Below are positions 48,001 to 58,812 of a stretch of 64,000 nucleotides of DNA, piece by piece (within the stretch, counting starts at the first letter, position 1; the number at the start of each line of letters is the position of its first letter). The notes under the pieces are model-generated. The model was not told the DNA's origin, did not search any database, and worked only from the letters and a program-made list of their open reading frames with translations. The translations under genes were made by a program, and so were the position numbers. The DNA comes from Rhabditoides inermis (lineage: Eukaryota; Nematoda; Chromadorea; Rhabditida; Rhabditidae): positions 1-64,000 of the forward strand of contig CAWZYM010000025.1 of the NCBI GenBank assembly GCA_963966185.1. Reading direction: 5' to 3'.

Positions 48001-51000
48001 ACTTCCATATGATCACCCGCAACCCGGCTCTGCGCGAGGGTCTCACCATCCGCGGTTTGGTGGTCGCCTCGTACGTGTGCTACGAGATGATCGCTCGCAA
48101 CTTCCTTCTCCGCGCCTACATGCACAACGCCAACGACTCTGCCTACGTGCTGCTCACTATGGCCGTGTCTCTGCTGGTCGTCCAGTTCCTCGTGCTTCCT
48201 GTTCTGCAGCGCCGCGTGTCTCCTCGCGCCCTGCTCCAGCTTTCTCTCGTCTCGCTCGTCGCTGCTTACGTCGCTGTCTCCTTCACCACCACCTTCGAGC
48301 AGCTGCTCGTCATCACTGCCGTCCAGACTGCAGGATACGCCGTCGCTTACGCCGAATCCAGCACCCAGATCACCAGGTAATCTTTCCATAGCTCTCATGT
48401 ATACCGCTCGCGCACGCGCACACTGACCTTGATCGCTATCTATTACTGAAAATGATCAATATAGCAGGCACCGTCCATGCAATATTTCCAATTCCAAGCC
48501 GCATCTATATACGTTCAACAAAATGTATATTTCTAGGGCTCATTGCCACTAGCGTAGAATAGGGTATTGCGCTTGCGACTTTGCGCACATACTTAAAAAC
48601 GCGTGATGCGCCAGACCCCAGATGCAAACTGGTCTCCCAGCATTGCCGCTGGTTCGCTGGCCGCTGGTTGCATAGCCGATTAAACTGTGAAGCGACTATT
48701 GTAGTATGATCCAACCGAATCGATTCAAGGGAACTTGTTCTGTAGAATAAATCCCATTCCAATCCACACATGGGATTCTGGACAACCCAAAATTGCGAAT
48801 TTGCGAAACAATCATTCGTATAACACGCAACATTGATCAATGTTTAGCGCTGTGGAGACGACTGACCTCGGCAAGGCCACCGGACTGGCTTCCATGGCTC
48901 AGTGGATGGTGCACTTCATCCTGCCCATCTACGCCTCTCACCTTGTCGAGCACTACCACTTCACGTCAGTTCACTCATCATACCTATTACATCCGTACTT
49001 GGTCAATCGTATTAATTTAGGTACGCGTTCTACACGTCGGCTGCGCTCACCTGCTGCACTCTCGTTTACGTCAGCCTGTTCGCAAAGAACACCAACAACC
49101 GCACTCAGACCCTTCTTCCCAGCCTCACCTACTAAGCCACTAGACTCATTTTCGTCCTAATATGTGCTGCGTCTACCCTTTTCTGGCATTTCCAGGTTCC
49201 AGGACCGTCGATTGCGTCTTGCTCGCTCAAGCCCGGTAGATGATCGATTAGAGTTGTGCGCGCTCCATTGCCGAGTCTTGCCCTCATCCCTTCTCCCCCG
49301 TCTTGCATTCTCCCCACATATCTCACACGTGTATTGTCGTTGCCTGCTTTCTGTACATTACCAATGCGCAGCATCACAACGTGCATTAGAATGTTAATAT
49401 TTGAACAAATGAGTCAATTATTAAAGTATTATTTCGAGTGTTGTGTTCTTTGAATGTTCACATCTATACACCCAATATCTCTTCCTGTTTCATAACAAGA
49501 CGATAAAGGGAGAGATCAACCCGGGATGACCCTGTCGTTGTCTCACCGGGCGATACGCCAAACCGGCCGCTCTCTCCTTTCTTTCTCTCCCCATCTCCGC
49601 TCTCCTGTCTCATTCAAGTTTCCCCGCCTCCCGCGCCTGCATTGTGGATTGAAACATCGAAATCGAATGCAACCATCGCACAACACAGGCACACAGGGTG
49701 GAGCGATAGTCGATCCAAAGTGGGCGAACAATCGCCCCTTCTCGACGCGATCGACAGCAACAATGCGAGCGAAAACTCGCTTGCGCAACAACCCAAACAT
49801 CACCCCACTATCGTCTCTCCCTACTACCACTCTGCGACGGAAGAAGAAAATGGGAAATAATGAGAAGATAAGGGATGACGGACCTGCGCAGAGACACACG
49901 TCGAGCTGCACGAACTGCGAGAGCTTGTTGAAAACCTGAATTGAAAAATGGAATGGCGCTGTAAGGGATTGCATCGTACCTGGAAGACCTGGATGGCGAG
50001 CTCACGAGTGGGCACGAGCACGAGCACTCGGGTGACACTCCTCTGCTTGGGCCGGTACAGCAGACGCTCGATGATCGGCAGCACAAACGCCGCCGTCTTT
50101 CCCGTTCCCGTGGCGGCACACGCGCAGATGTCCCTTCCGGCCAGCGCCACAGGGATCGTCGAAGCCTGGATCGGCGTCGGCTCCGTGTAGCCAGTCGCGC
50201 CAATCGCCTAAACACACATCATCAACATCAACATCATCACATTCCACTTTCTCGTGCTACGCTATTTCGGTATGGAGGAAAAGACTATTGATTTATTCAC
50301 TAGTCCTTTGCCGCGTCCATTGATGTACACACATCTCTTCAACTACAACTCGTTTCGCCTTGTAATGACAACACTTTCGCTCGACCCCACCGTGATTCGC
50401 TCGCACGCAATCATTCATTCAACAATCACACTCATAGCCGTGACGCGATTCCTCGCAACAGCCGGGCGAGTCCGGACGAGCCGGATCGGCAAAAGAATGT
50501 GGGAAGGAGGGAACCAGTTGGGATGAGGAAGCATTTCCGCACACAGCGAATGTCCGCATCACACATCAGCATCCATCACATTTCACATACCTTGAGGATG
50601 GGGCGGGAGAGATTCATCTGCTCAAACGTGAGTCCGTCGTCTCCGTCGTCGTGCGTGATGTTCTCGGAGAAGAAGGCCTCTTCGTCCTTGCCGCTCTTCT
50701 TCTTTCCCATCTGCTTCTTCTTCTCCTTGAGCGAATCTGGAACGCATTCTTCCCCTATCCATCTCCGTCTCTCTCTCCCTCTCTCCCCTCACCGCTGGCA
50801 TCGACTCCCAGCTGTTCAACATCGTCGTCGTCGCTACTCTTCTTCGACTTCTTGGGAGCAGGCTGCTCATCAGTCTCCATATCCTCCACTTCCACCTGCA
50901 ACGCATAGTTTCCCAATTGACCTAGCATACAATGTTAACTGACCGCCTCAGCAGAGTTCTTTTTCTGACGCATAGCAGCAATCTTCTCTTCCAGCGTAGA

Positions 51001-51337
51001 CTTTACAGATTTCTTGAGGTACCTGGAATTGGGATAAATTCATGTTCCAAACACGTGTACTCACTTCTGGAGGGCCCTCGTCTCCTTATCTATTCCAGTG
51101 GCGCTACCTTCGTCGAAGAGGAAATCGGCGGCAAAGATGTTCGACCCTCCCGCCACCTTGCGCTTCTTTCTCACAGACAGGGCCTGCAATCGGTTTCGAT
51201 GATTAGGGAAAGGAACATACAAAAAAAAAAGAAAAAAATAGTGGATATGTGCGCACCTGGTCTTCCTCCTCGTCCGACGATGTCTCATTTGGCAGCTCAT
51301 CGTCACTCGCCACAGCACGAGGATACAACTCAACCAT
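42083..51337 (-). CDS. DDX27: DEAD-box RNA helicase DDX27 (Drs1 type), with nested genes in one intron
   Basis: DDX27/Drs1 acts in the nucleolus in pre-60S rRNA processing. Fifteen exons join in phase: 51337-51257, 51183-51065, 51022-50944, 50895-50793, 50736-50591, 50207-49980, 49935-49884, 44148-44024, 43980-43855, 43807-43643, 43589-43114, 43066-42877, 42831-42766, 42645-42494, 42200-42083. The product has 741 residues. Motifs appear in order: Q-motif ([12 protein letters not shown]), I (AATGTGKT), Ia (PTRELA), Ib (TPGRLIDH), II (DEAD), III (SAT), IV (IVFVRTK), V ([10 protein letters not shown]), VI ([10 protein letters not shown]). The C-terminus is Lys-rich with EFVRIR...[10 protein letters not shown] and a final [16 protein letters not shown], as in Drs1/DDX27. 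Intron 7 (44149-49883) is 5735 bp and contains two MFS genes on the opposite strand. An acceptor TTGCAG abuts the ATG. Confidence 0.95.
44149..45010. other. DDX27 intron 7, part upstream of the first nested gene
   Basis: 862 bp containing a small hairpin (AATAGTC against GACTATT near 44630-44652) and several GCATA/TATGC-rich short inverted segments around 44308-44450. It must act as promoter of the nested MFS gene while being transcribed antisense. No further gene is recognised. Confidence 0.5.
45011..46590 (+). CDS. Major facilitator superfamily transporter A, nested in DDX27 intron
   Basis: Eight exons, 45011-45220, 45274-45336, 45375-45596, 45641-45752, 45805-45893, 45942-46037, 46084-46302 and 46348-46590, give 417 residues with roughly 10-12 hydrophobic segments. 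A nearby second copy (47177-49135) aligns over its length: [10 protein letters not shown] against [10 protein letters not shown], then the central loop, then [15 protein letters not shown] against [15 protein letters not shown], and [19 protein letters not shown] near the end. It lacks a typical loop 2-3 MFS signature, so the assignment rests on topology and the more canonical second copy. Substrate is unknown. Start: ATG 45011, five bases after a TTCCAG acceptor; a second in-frame ATG lies two codons later. Confidence 0.78.
46591..47176. other. Spacer between the nested MFS genes
   Basis: 586 bp. It is AT-rich at first, then GC-richer with GAGAGA near 46880-46935. An acceptor-like CTGTAG lies 19 bases before the second MFS ATG. 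No gene is seen. Confidence 0.5.
47177..49135 (+). CDS. Major facilitator superfamily transporter B, nested in DDX27 intron
   Basis: Seven exons, 47177-47380, 47429-47542, 47596-47703, 47773-47952, 47997-48376, 48848-48964 and 49021-49135, give 405 residues with about 11-12 hydrophobic segments. An MFS-like pattern is visible: TM1 [20 protein letters not shown]; after TM2 a loop [13 protein letters not shown] resembling the loop 2-3 G-x3-D-x2-G-(R/K) motif; TM4-5 [15 protein letters not shown] and [14 protein letters not shown]. The second half starts near [16 protein letters not shown]. The closest type I can suggest is an SLC22A18-like or other small MFS carrier; substrate unknown. Intron 5 (471 bp) is the only long one. 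Confidence 0.8.
49136..49883. other. DDX27 intron 7, part downstream of the nested genes
   Basis: 748 bp between the stop of MFS B and the DDX27 intron donor (GTCCGT on the minus strand at 49883). It probably contains the MFS B 3' UTR. No coding gene is recognised. Confidence 0.5.
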
Positions 51338-51700
51338 TCTGCAACAATCAGAATACATATTGCACAAAACAACCATAAATAATATGGCAGATCCATATAC
51401 AAGATATCCCAGTGTTGCAAACACTTACATTTGAACAAAAACAACAACACAAAGCAAAATACATTCATTTATTACAAATAATATTCTTCCAAAGGGATAC
51501 ATCATAATTCATAATAATAGCACACTGGGCATAAAATCATACAGCTATGAGAGAGATAACGGACCGGAAAACAATAGGAAATATTGTACAACGCAAAACG
51601 CTTTTAGATCGTGAAGTGAGACCGTGGTAGTAAAAAAAAGGAGAAATTTCTATATACATGCATCAAGCACGCGTCGAAACAGTGAACTTGTATACTAAGA
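51338..51700. other. Spacer upstream of DDX27
   Basis: 363 bp of AT-rich sequence between two minus-strand genes: DDX27 promoter or outron and the 3' UTR of the next gene. Nothing else is seen. Confidence 0.5.
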
Positions 51701-54700
51701 CTAACCTTTCTGTACATATGGCTCCTTTGACTCACACTCACTAGTGTTGTATGAGATCAAAGTTGTCCGAGCTAAGTCGCGTTCCCGCTCCACTGGGGTG
51801 CTGCTGCTGCTGCTGCTGGGCTGCGGTGGAGCAGCCACGACCGGAGCGTTCTCCTTCTTAGGAGAAGACGTGGCAGCCGCCGGTCCACCAGCCCCCGCAG
51901 TTCCTCCCATATCATCCATCGAACCGTCATCCGCAAACTGGACAATCCTGTCCGAGAAGTGGAAGTTGGACGAACCAAACTGAAACAAGTACATAGGAAA
52001 AAACATAATATGCTACCGCACCTTTGCCTCCAAGACGAGCAGCTTGCTGACAAGAGATATCTTAGGTCCGTGGTCAGGAGCCACGCGAGCATACAGATAG
52101 ATCACATCCTGCGTCGTGAACTTTTGCACACGAGAGGGAAGTTCTGCAACCAAAATCAACACATGCATTGCCGTCTACAGAGCAAGACACACCATTGGAG
52201 AAGTTGACGACAAACTTGGTCTTGAGCTTGTCGGATGCGATGAATGCAGCAGCGAGCTGATAGCCCAACTCCTGCGGTTTCGCCGTCACAATCACATCCT
52301 ACAACATGCACATGTTCAATGCTCTCAAACATTCTGCACTCACGGGAGACGTGGCATTGGGCAGCTTCTGTCTGCGGATCTTATCTAGATCGGTGGGCCG
52401 ACCAATGCAAAACCACAGCTCAATTTTCTGTCCCACAAAGTGCTTGCCGTAGTGGACCTTGCCGTGCAGCACGCGCAGATTCACCATGTCTGGAACACGC
52501 GCTCATCTTGAAGAAAAGTCAGTCATACTCTTCTCACCCTTCCTGAGCGTGACGGGTTCAACGCCGAGCGTCTGATCGATCGAGCTGCCGCAGTGGAGTT
52601 CGGGCACGTGGGGAGAGAAGGCGGCGGGCCACTGGGTGAGGTTGCCGAGGTAGTACGGCACGCGCACTTCGATCCGCTTGTTGGCCTGCAGCGGCTCCGC
52701 CTTCTGAGCAATCAGCATGTGCTGCTCCTGCGCCATGCGCCTCTGCTGCTGATCGCCCGTCGCCGCCGCAACTGCAACACGAACTTTGGCAACGCACTTC
52801 TACCACGACCACCACCCATACCAACCCCATTCACGTGTCCTGTTGGAGGGCGAGGCAGGATGTGCGTGTAGGGCACGCGGCCCGCGGTGCGATGGCCTGT
52901 TCATGCGAACGTCGATCACTCCATTCTGGGTGTGCACCGTGTGTACACTCCCAGCAGGCCGACCACGAGGCAGCGACTGCGGCATCGGCGGCTCGTCGTC
53001 GTCGATAGCTATCACGTCCACCGCCGACGACGAGGGAGCAGGAAGGGAGTGTCTCACGTGCGCACGGAAAGGAGCTGGCTGCGGCTGCGAAGGCAGAGCC
53101 GGGCGCACATAACGCTCACTCGTGCTTCCTTGAGGAACGCGCTTCTAAAAGATGTCACTAAGCACTTGGGATTGGCCAGAACAAAGCCGAAACACAGTCT
53201 CGCACTAGACAAAGCCCCAAATTCCTCCTGTAGGATCGTGTGTGCTACCAGATCACTGAACAAAGACGAAACACTCACCGCAACTGGAGTATTGTGAAGG
53301 CTGTTGTCGTTGGACGACGCGGTGCGCTTCTTAATTAATAAACAATTACAACAGAAACAAAAAAAGGTAACATACGATTCCCTTCCCAGGAGAGGTAGAT
53401 CCCAGATTTGGTGAAGGACGGCGTAGGGCGGCGAGCTAAACTTATAAAACGTCACAGGGCTTCTTAGCTATCTGACAGACACCACTCATCTTTCTCTAGC
53501 GTGTTTACATTGAAATGTCAATATTCGAGGCGCGATAAAAGGGAGGCGCCTCGAACGTTTGGGACAACCGAATATCTAAGAACAACCTACCACTTCACTG
53601 GAATTGCCAAGCGAGTTGCTGGCTCGCGGGCGACTCGTCAGTATGGGTGCGGCCACAGCACTCCTCTTCAACTAAAAACTCAATCAACGTGATGCAATGA
53701 CATATGTACAAAGAACAAATAAAAACTAACTCCATCAATCTGAGTCTGGATTCCAATGATTTGAGCCTGAACCGATGCGATCATATGCGGTAATCTGAAA
53801 AATACAAATAAATAATTGAAAATAACGTAAATACACACGTTGAATTCATACTCCGGAGCTCATTGCCCTGTTTCTGTACGGCATTCCCCAATTTCTTCGT
53901 TTCGGCCGACATCTTCTTGCACAGAGCAGAAACCTTAGCGGCATCGGAAGAGCGCTGTAGTCGATGGCTCACACGCTGAAATAGACATGGAAGATAACCG
54001 GAAGAGCAAAGCAAGAAAAACCTATATACCATCAACATATTCCTAGTAGAGATCGTATTGAATCGCTTCGCTTGAACAGAAGATGACGACGTCGAAGTTG
54101 CTTCTATAATTCTAGTTCAGTATTCCATTCAGAGAAAAATAATGAATGGAATAACAACCTCACCGACAAGTTCGGACTGTGAGGAAGCAGTGGCCGGAGA
54201 GTCATTGACCACTTTCTGGCTGTCTTCGATCACCATGATGGAGCAACTGGAAGCAGCGCGCTCCTCGTCTTCGAGAGGAGTATCGGGAGACGCGCCGGTG
54301 ACTGACGGCGCGGGGCGAGGGGTCGACGCCTCTCCCTGCCCCACTGCCGCCTCGCCCAACAACTCATCCTCGTTCAGCATGTCCGCGTCAATAGGCTAAT
54401 CAAAAACAGTTGCAATTTTAAAAAGAAAAAAAACATACGTTCTCATCTGCATGTGGAGCAAGGAGTGCATCAGCGTCGGCATCAGAGATCTGATCTACTG
54501 GCTTGGCTAGAGCGAGAAGAGACTGGATGTTCGCTTCCTAAACCACAGTGTTGCAAATTTGTAGAAATATGCAATCAAATCACCGAAATCGATGCAGTTT
54601 TCGAAGATTCGTCGCCGACGAGTATCGCTGCCTCATCAGCGATGTCATCCATCCCGATTACCTGAACGATATTCATTCGTGTATGTGATACATATATGAT

Positions 54701-54742
54701 ATAAACATACACTGATCCGAACATTGATAAAAAAACATTCAT
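51701..54742 (-). CDS. Unrecognised nuclear-type protein with coiled coil, SUMO-interaction-like motif and conserved-looking C-terminal domain
   Basis: Sixteen exons join in phase (54742-54713, 54661-54584, 54537-54439, 54395-54164, 54103-54030, 53975-53839, 53794-53731, 53671-53591, 53435-53376, 53329-53279, 53144-52826, 52771-52538, 52489-52344, 52298-52193, 52143-52022, 51979-51701), giving 703 residues. The N-terminal 170 are acidic, with VMIxDS-like and DADADALL segments. About 172-265 is a predicted helical coiled coil (QRSSDAAKVSALCKKMSAET onward). A disordered basic, Pro/Ser/Arg-rich middle contains VDVIAIDDDE, a textbook hydrophobic-plus-acidic SUMO-interaction motif. About 430-610 looks globular (VRVPYYLGNLTQW, LHGKVHYGKHFVGQKIELWF, FVVNFSN, RVQKFTTQDVIYLYARVAP). 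The tail is Ser/Pro-rich. I do not recognise the globular part. Confidence 0.78.
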
Positions 54743-55104
54743 TTTAAAATTGATACACAACTGATTATTTCGAAAAAAAAAAGTGACTGGGTGCGTGTTA
54801 GTCTTACTTCACCAAAATGAATAACTGACATTATGTGAAGTAAGATACACTTTATTATACCTATATTAACTTACTATACAGACAAACAAACAAACAAAGA
54901 GAAACAAAACAAACAAATTCGTAAACATAAGAATAAAATAGTACGCTTCTGTTGACAAATACATATGGGCGCGAACTAGATAAACACCATAGGTCGAAGT
55001 TATGATAATGCAAATTCTTTTCCGCTCGAGAAATTGATATAACAATTTATCTTTAAAACATTAACAAACAGTGACATAACCCAAAAAAGTGCCTAGGAAG
55101 TGTT
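54743..55104. other. Spacer upstream of the coiled-coil/SIM gene
   Basis: 362 bp, strongly AT-rich with AAACAAACAAAC repeats near 54880-54905. It should hold the promoter of the gene on its left and the 3' UTR of the SDR on its right. No gene is seen. Confidence 0.5.
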
Positions 55105-55972
55105 CTAGCGGGGGTGCATGATGCCGCGTCCGCCGTCGACACGGAGCAGCTCTCCAGTGGTGAACGAGGCCTTGACAGCCAGGTAATAGATCGCCTCAGC
55201 GACCTCGTTCACGTCCCCAGCTCTGCCCAACGCGTGCGTCGTCTTGCACTTCTCCAGGAACTGAAACAATTGAGTCGACAAAAGCTACAAGTCGAATACT
55301 AGATAGCGCATACCGCCGCGTAGGCAGTATCATCCATGCCGGCCCTCTTGTGCACGTTGGTCACTATTACGCCAGGGCTGGAAAGGGGGATTTGGAGAGT
55401 GAATGGAGAGGTAGGGATGGAGACTGACCAGACAGCATTGACGCGGACAGTCGGTGCGAGCTCGAGAGCGAGGCACTTGGTGAACTGGTCGAGGGCAGCC
55501 TTTGACATACAGTAGTAGGTGACTCCGGGGAACTGGAACACGTATCATGAGAGCGAGAGGCGGAGGACAGAGGGAGACAAGGAGACAGGGCGAGAGGGAA
55601 AGAGGGAGAAAGGGAGAAGGAGAGAAGGAGAGAGGGAGAGAAGGAGAAAAGGAGAAGGAGAGAGGGAGAGAGGGAGAGAGGGAGAGAGAGGAGAGAGAGG
55701 GAGAGGCTAACTGACGGGACAGGGTCCGGTAATGGAAGAGACGTTGACAACGTTTCCGTTCGTCTTCTTGAGATGCGGGATAGCGAGGCGAGTCAGCTGA
55801 ACGACGCTGAAGATACATGGGTGACAGCACTATGTCAGTAACTGGAACGCACCTTCTCACATTGACCATCATTTGGTCGTCGTACTTCTCAATGCCCGCA
55901 TCCTCCACAGTACCATTCACCAGCTTTCCAGCAGAGTTCACCTACAACACACAATTCATAAATATCAACAGC

Positions 55973-56059
<87 letters not shown>

Positions 56060-56200
56060 CATCCACACTCACAAGCACATCGATCTGTCCGAACTCGTTG
56101 ATGGCAGTCGCAATGAGCGCCTCCGCAGCCGAAATCTCCACCAGGTCTCCCACGCAAATGCGAACCTGGAACAGTTCCATGACTCATTTCAATCACATTA

Positions 56201-56251
<51 letters not shown>

Positions 56252-56659
56252 GTGAGAGAGAGAGAGATGGTGCACCTCGGCGCCGTTGAGTTCACAGGAA
56301 GCAGATGCTTCCTTGAGGGCGGCCTCCTGCCTTCCAGCGAGCACCAGCTTGAATCCCTGCTTGGAGAATAGCTCGGCCACTCCGCGACCTATTCCCGATG
56401 ACGCACCTGAATGGCATATTTTCTATTTAAACAGTTCATGTTCATTATGTGCCAGTGTTGCACTCATGAGTGAAAGGTGGAAAAAGAGGACAACAACAGA
56501 TAGATCATACAGGACACAGGGTCGATCAAAGCAAAACCAAGGTGTGAGATAATTTACTCTGTCCTTTGTCATATGGAGAAATACGATACCTGAGAATAAT
56601 CGGATAATCATTCAAATCAGAGACAAACAAAACATACCCGTGATGATGACAACAGGCAT
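55105..56659 (-). CDS. Short-chain dehydrogenase/reductase A
   Basis: Classical SDR of about 265-275 residues in seven to nine exons, starting MPVVIITG at 56659. Cofactor motif: TGASSGIGRG. Then GDLVEISAAEA (adenine-contacting Asp), NSAGKLVNG (NAG-like motif with Ser in place of the first Ala), VNVSSITG with catalytic Ser, and YYCMSKAALDQF with catalytic Tyr-x3-Lys. A PGVIVTNVHKRAG loop and a C-terminal TGELLRVDGGRGIMHPR follow. The Arg after GIG and AGR after beta 2 suggest NADPH preference. Substrate is unknown; nematodes have many such SDRs. Introns near 55550-55710, 55975-56057 and 56204-56265 consist mainly of GA/CT repeats. SDR B lies just upstream on the same strand. Confidence 0.92.
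55975..56057. repeat. Long pure (CT)n microsatellite in an SDR A intron
   Basis: About 83 bp of uninterrupted CT on the plus strand. An opposite-phase GA run follows at 56204-56265 in the next intron, so the unspliced transcript could pair GA with CT across the intervening exon. Confidence 0.95.
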
Positions 56660-56923
56660 GCTGTAACTTCCTAAAATACCGGTAATCAAAATTGCATAAA
56701 AAGGAAAAGAAAACTAGATATCAAACAGTCAACGAAACTGTGAACAATAATGAAAACACACTTTGCAGTAGTACCGAATAATATACATTTATACACAATC
56801 TAAATGATAGATACACATTGTACAATGGACTAGATATTAGAGGTATACAATCAAGGTAACAGAGCCCATTGGATACGAATACTGTGAAACATGGGATGGA
56901 GAGGATCCATGACCATCCTGTGA

Positions 56924-58148
56924 TTAGCGCGGATGCATGATACCCCTGCCTCCGTCCACCCTCAGGAGGTCGCCTGTGGTGAACGAAGACTGCTCCGATG
57001 CCAGGAAGTGGATCGCGCGAGCCACCTGCAACTCTTGTAGTGTACTCCACTCTACGAGTCTTCCCCTCTCGCTCTCACCTCGTCCGCCTCCCCGGGTCGT
57101 CCGAGGGCGTGCGTCGTCGCCGAACGCTCCAGGAACTGCAACCAATCCATCAAGATACAGTCGGCAAACAGAATTCTTTCTAGAAGGACCATTCACTGAC
57201 CGCCTTGTAGGTGGCGTCGTCCTGGCCGGCGCGCTTGTGCAGGTTCGTCACCGTCACACCCGGGCTGAACACGGTCAACAATATATCAACCAGTACTCGT
57301 ATAGAACAAGCAGAATGTCATATGATGCGCATAAGCAACCGACCAGACAGCGTTGACGCGCACTCCGTGCGGGGCCATCTCAAGGGCAAGACACTTGGTG
57401 AACTGGTCCACAGCAGTCTTCGACATGCAGTAGTACGTCACGTTGGGGAACTGCAAGTACGATTACTGAACGGAATGGGCACCGATACACGACTCACGTC
57501 CGTTGATGCTGCTCACGTTGACAATGGTGCCCTTGGTCTTGATGATGTGCGGCAGTGCCTCGCGGGTCAGACGCACCAGACTGTACAACAAGCAGTATAC
57601 ACCAAGGCTATGACTATAACCACGCAAACTAACTAACAAGTCAAATGAAAATTGTACCTCTTGACGTTGACGTCCATGACCCTATCGTACACATCGAGTT
57701 CCGTGTCCAGCACAGAACCACCCACCAAGATACCCGCGCTGTTGATCTATAAACCTCATTATAACATACACACATTACATCACACAAAAACTCACGAGTG
57801 TGTTGATCTGGGAGAACTTGTCAAGTGTGTTGGCGACGATCTTCTTAGCCGTATCCGGCTTGCTCAGGTCGCCCGTGGAAATCAACACCTGGAGAAAAAA
57901 GTGTGAAACTAGTGGAAAAACCACAATAGTTACATTGTCGTTGGTGAGTCCGCATTCTGCGGCGACGGCGGAGAGGGCAGCCTCGTCGCGTCCGGTGAGA
58001 CACAGACGGTAGCTGTTCTTCGCGAGCAACAGGGCAGTCGCGCGGCCGATTCCAGAGCTAGCGCCTAGCATACACTCATCATTCCAAATACAAACTTCCC
58101 AATAAACAACAACAAAATTTTACCGGTAACGATCGCGACGGGTGACAT
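56924..58148 (-). CDS. Short-chain dehydrogenase/reductase B (tandem paralogue)
   Basis: Same architecture as SDR A, 265 bp upstream of it. It starts MSPVAIVTG at 58148. Key residues are TGASSGIGRA, STGDLSKPD, NSAGILVGG, VNVSSING (Ser), YYCMSKTAVDQF (Tyr-x3-Lys), PGVTVTNLHKRAG and a C-terminal TTGDLLRVDGGRGIMHPR. The final block and the YYCMSK region are almost identical to SDR A while the N-terminal halves differ more, indicating tandem duplication with possible gene conversion at the C-terminal end. A near-copy of its start-codon region lies upstream at 58312-58370. Confidence 0.92.
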
Positions 58149-58812
58149 GGTGTTGTGTGGTAGAGTATCACTGCAACATTTCAATTCATCCGCCATCGAA
58201 AACACTATTCGTAGGGAATCGTAAACACTTTTCACATTCGCGTAGCGAATCGATACTAGTTGGTATGAATTCAAGGACAGATAAGGAGAGGCGTTTGCAA
58301 AGCAACTTTGTGATCGCGACGGGCGGGTGCGTTGATGGAGACATGGTGTTGTGTGGTGCAATATAACTACACCATTTGAATTCTCATTCGTAGCAAATAG
58401 ATACTAATTGGTATGATAAGAAATTACTAGTTGATACGATAAGGAGCAACCGCAACAACTATCACTGATGTTCATCGATAAAATCAAATACGTTTATACA
58501 GATAAAAGCACCTCAGCATTCTCGGGTACCCAGTATCTCACGGAGACAGATCGACGAATAATACAGATTCGATGAATGATACAAAACAGCTCGTGAGGAA
58601 AATACCGGTTATGAACGAGGGTGTACTCACCAAATACAAATATTGAAAACAACTAGCAATCGAATACTCACAAACAAACAAAGATACAAAATTGTGCAAA
58701 ATTGGCAAGATGGGATTATGGTAGTGGGATGTGAGTTTGGGGTTTCATGTGAGATTCCAAAATACAAAGATAAAAGAGTAAATAACAATAATCCTATTCC
58801 TATCTAGGGCAC
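58149..58812. other. Spacer between SDR B and the LRP-like gene, with duplicated promoter fragment
   Basis: 664 bp. The sequence around the SDR B start (58131-58275, containing ACATGGTGTTGTGTGG at 58145) recurs in diverged form at 58312-58425 (same 16-mer at 58341). It looks like a relic of a further SDR copy. The LRP gene's 3' UTR is on the right. Confidence 0.6.

Noticed and set aside
44149..49883. DDX27 as two separate genes or a pseudogene split by an insertion
   Set aside because: The two halves complete one codon series and every helicase motif with intact splice signals, so a single gene with a long intron is simpler. Assembly error remains possible and is noted in the findings.
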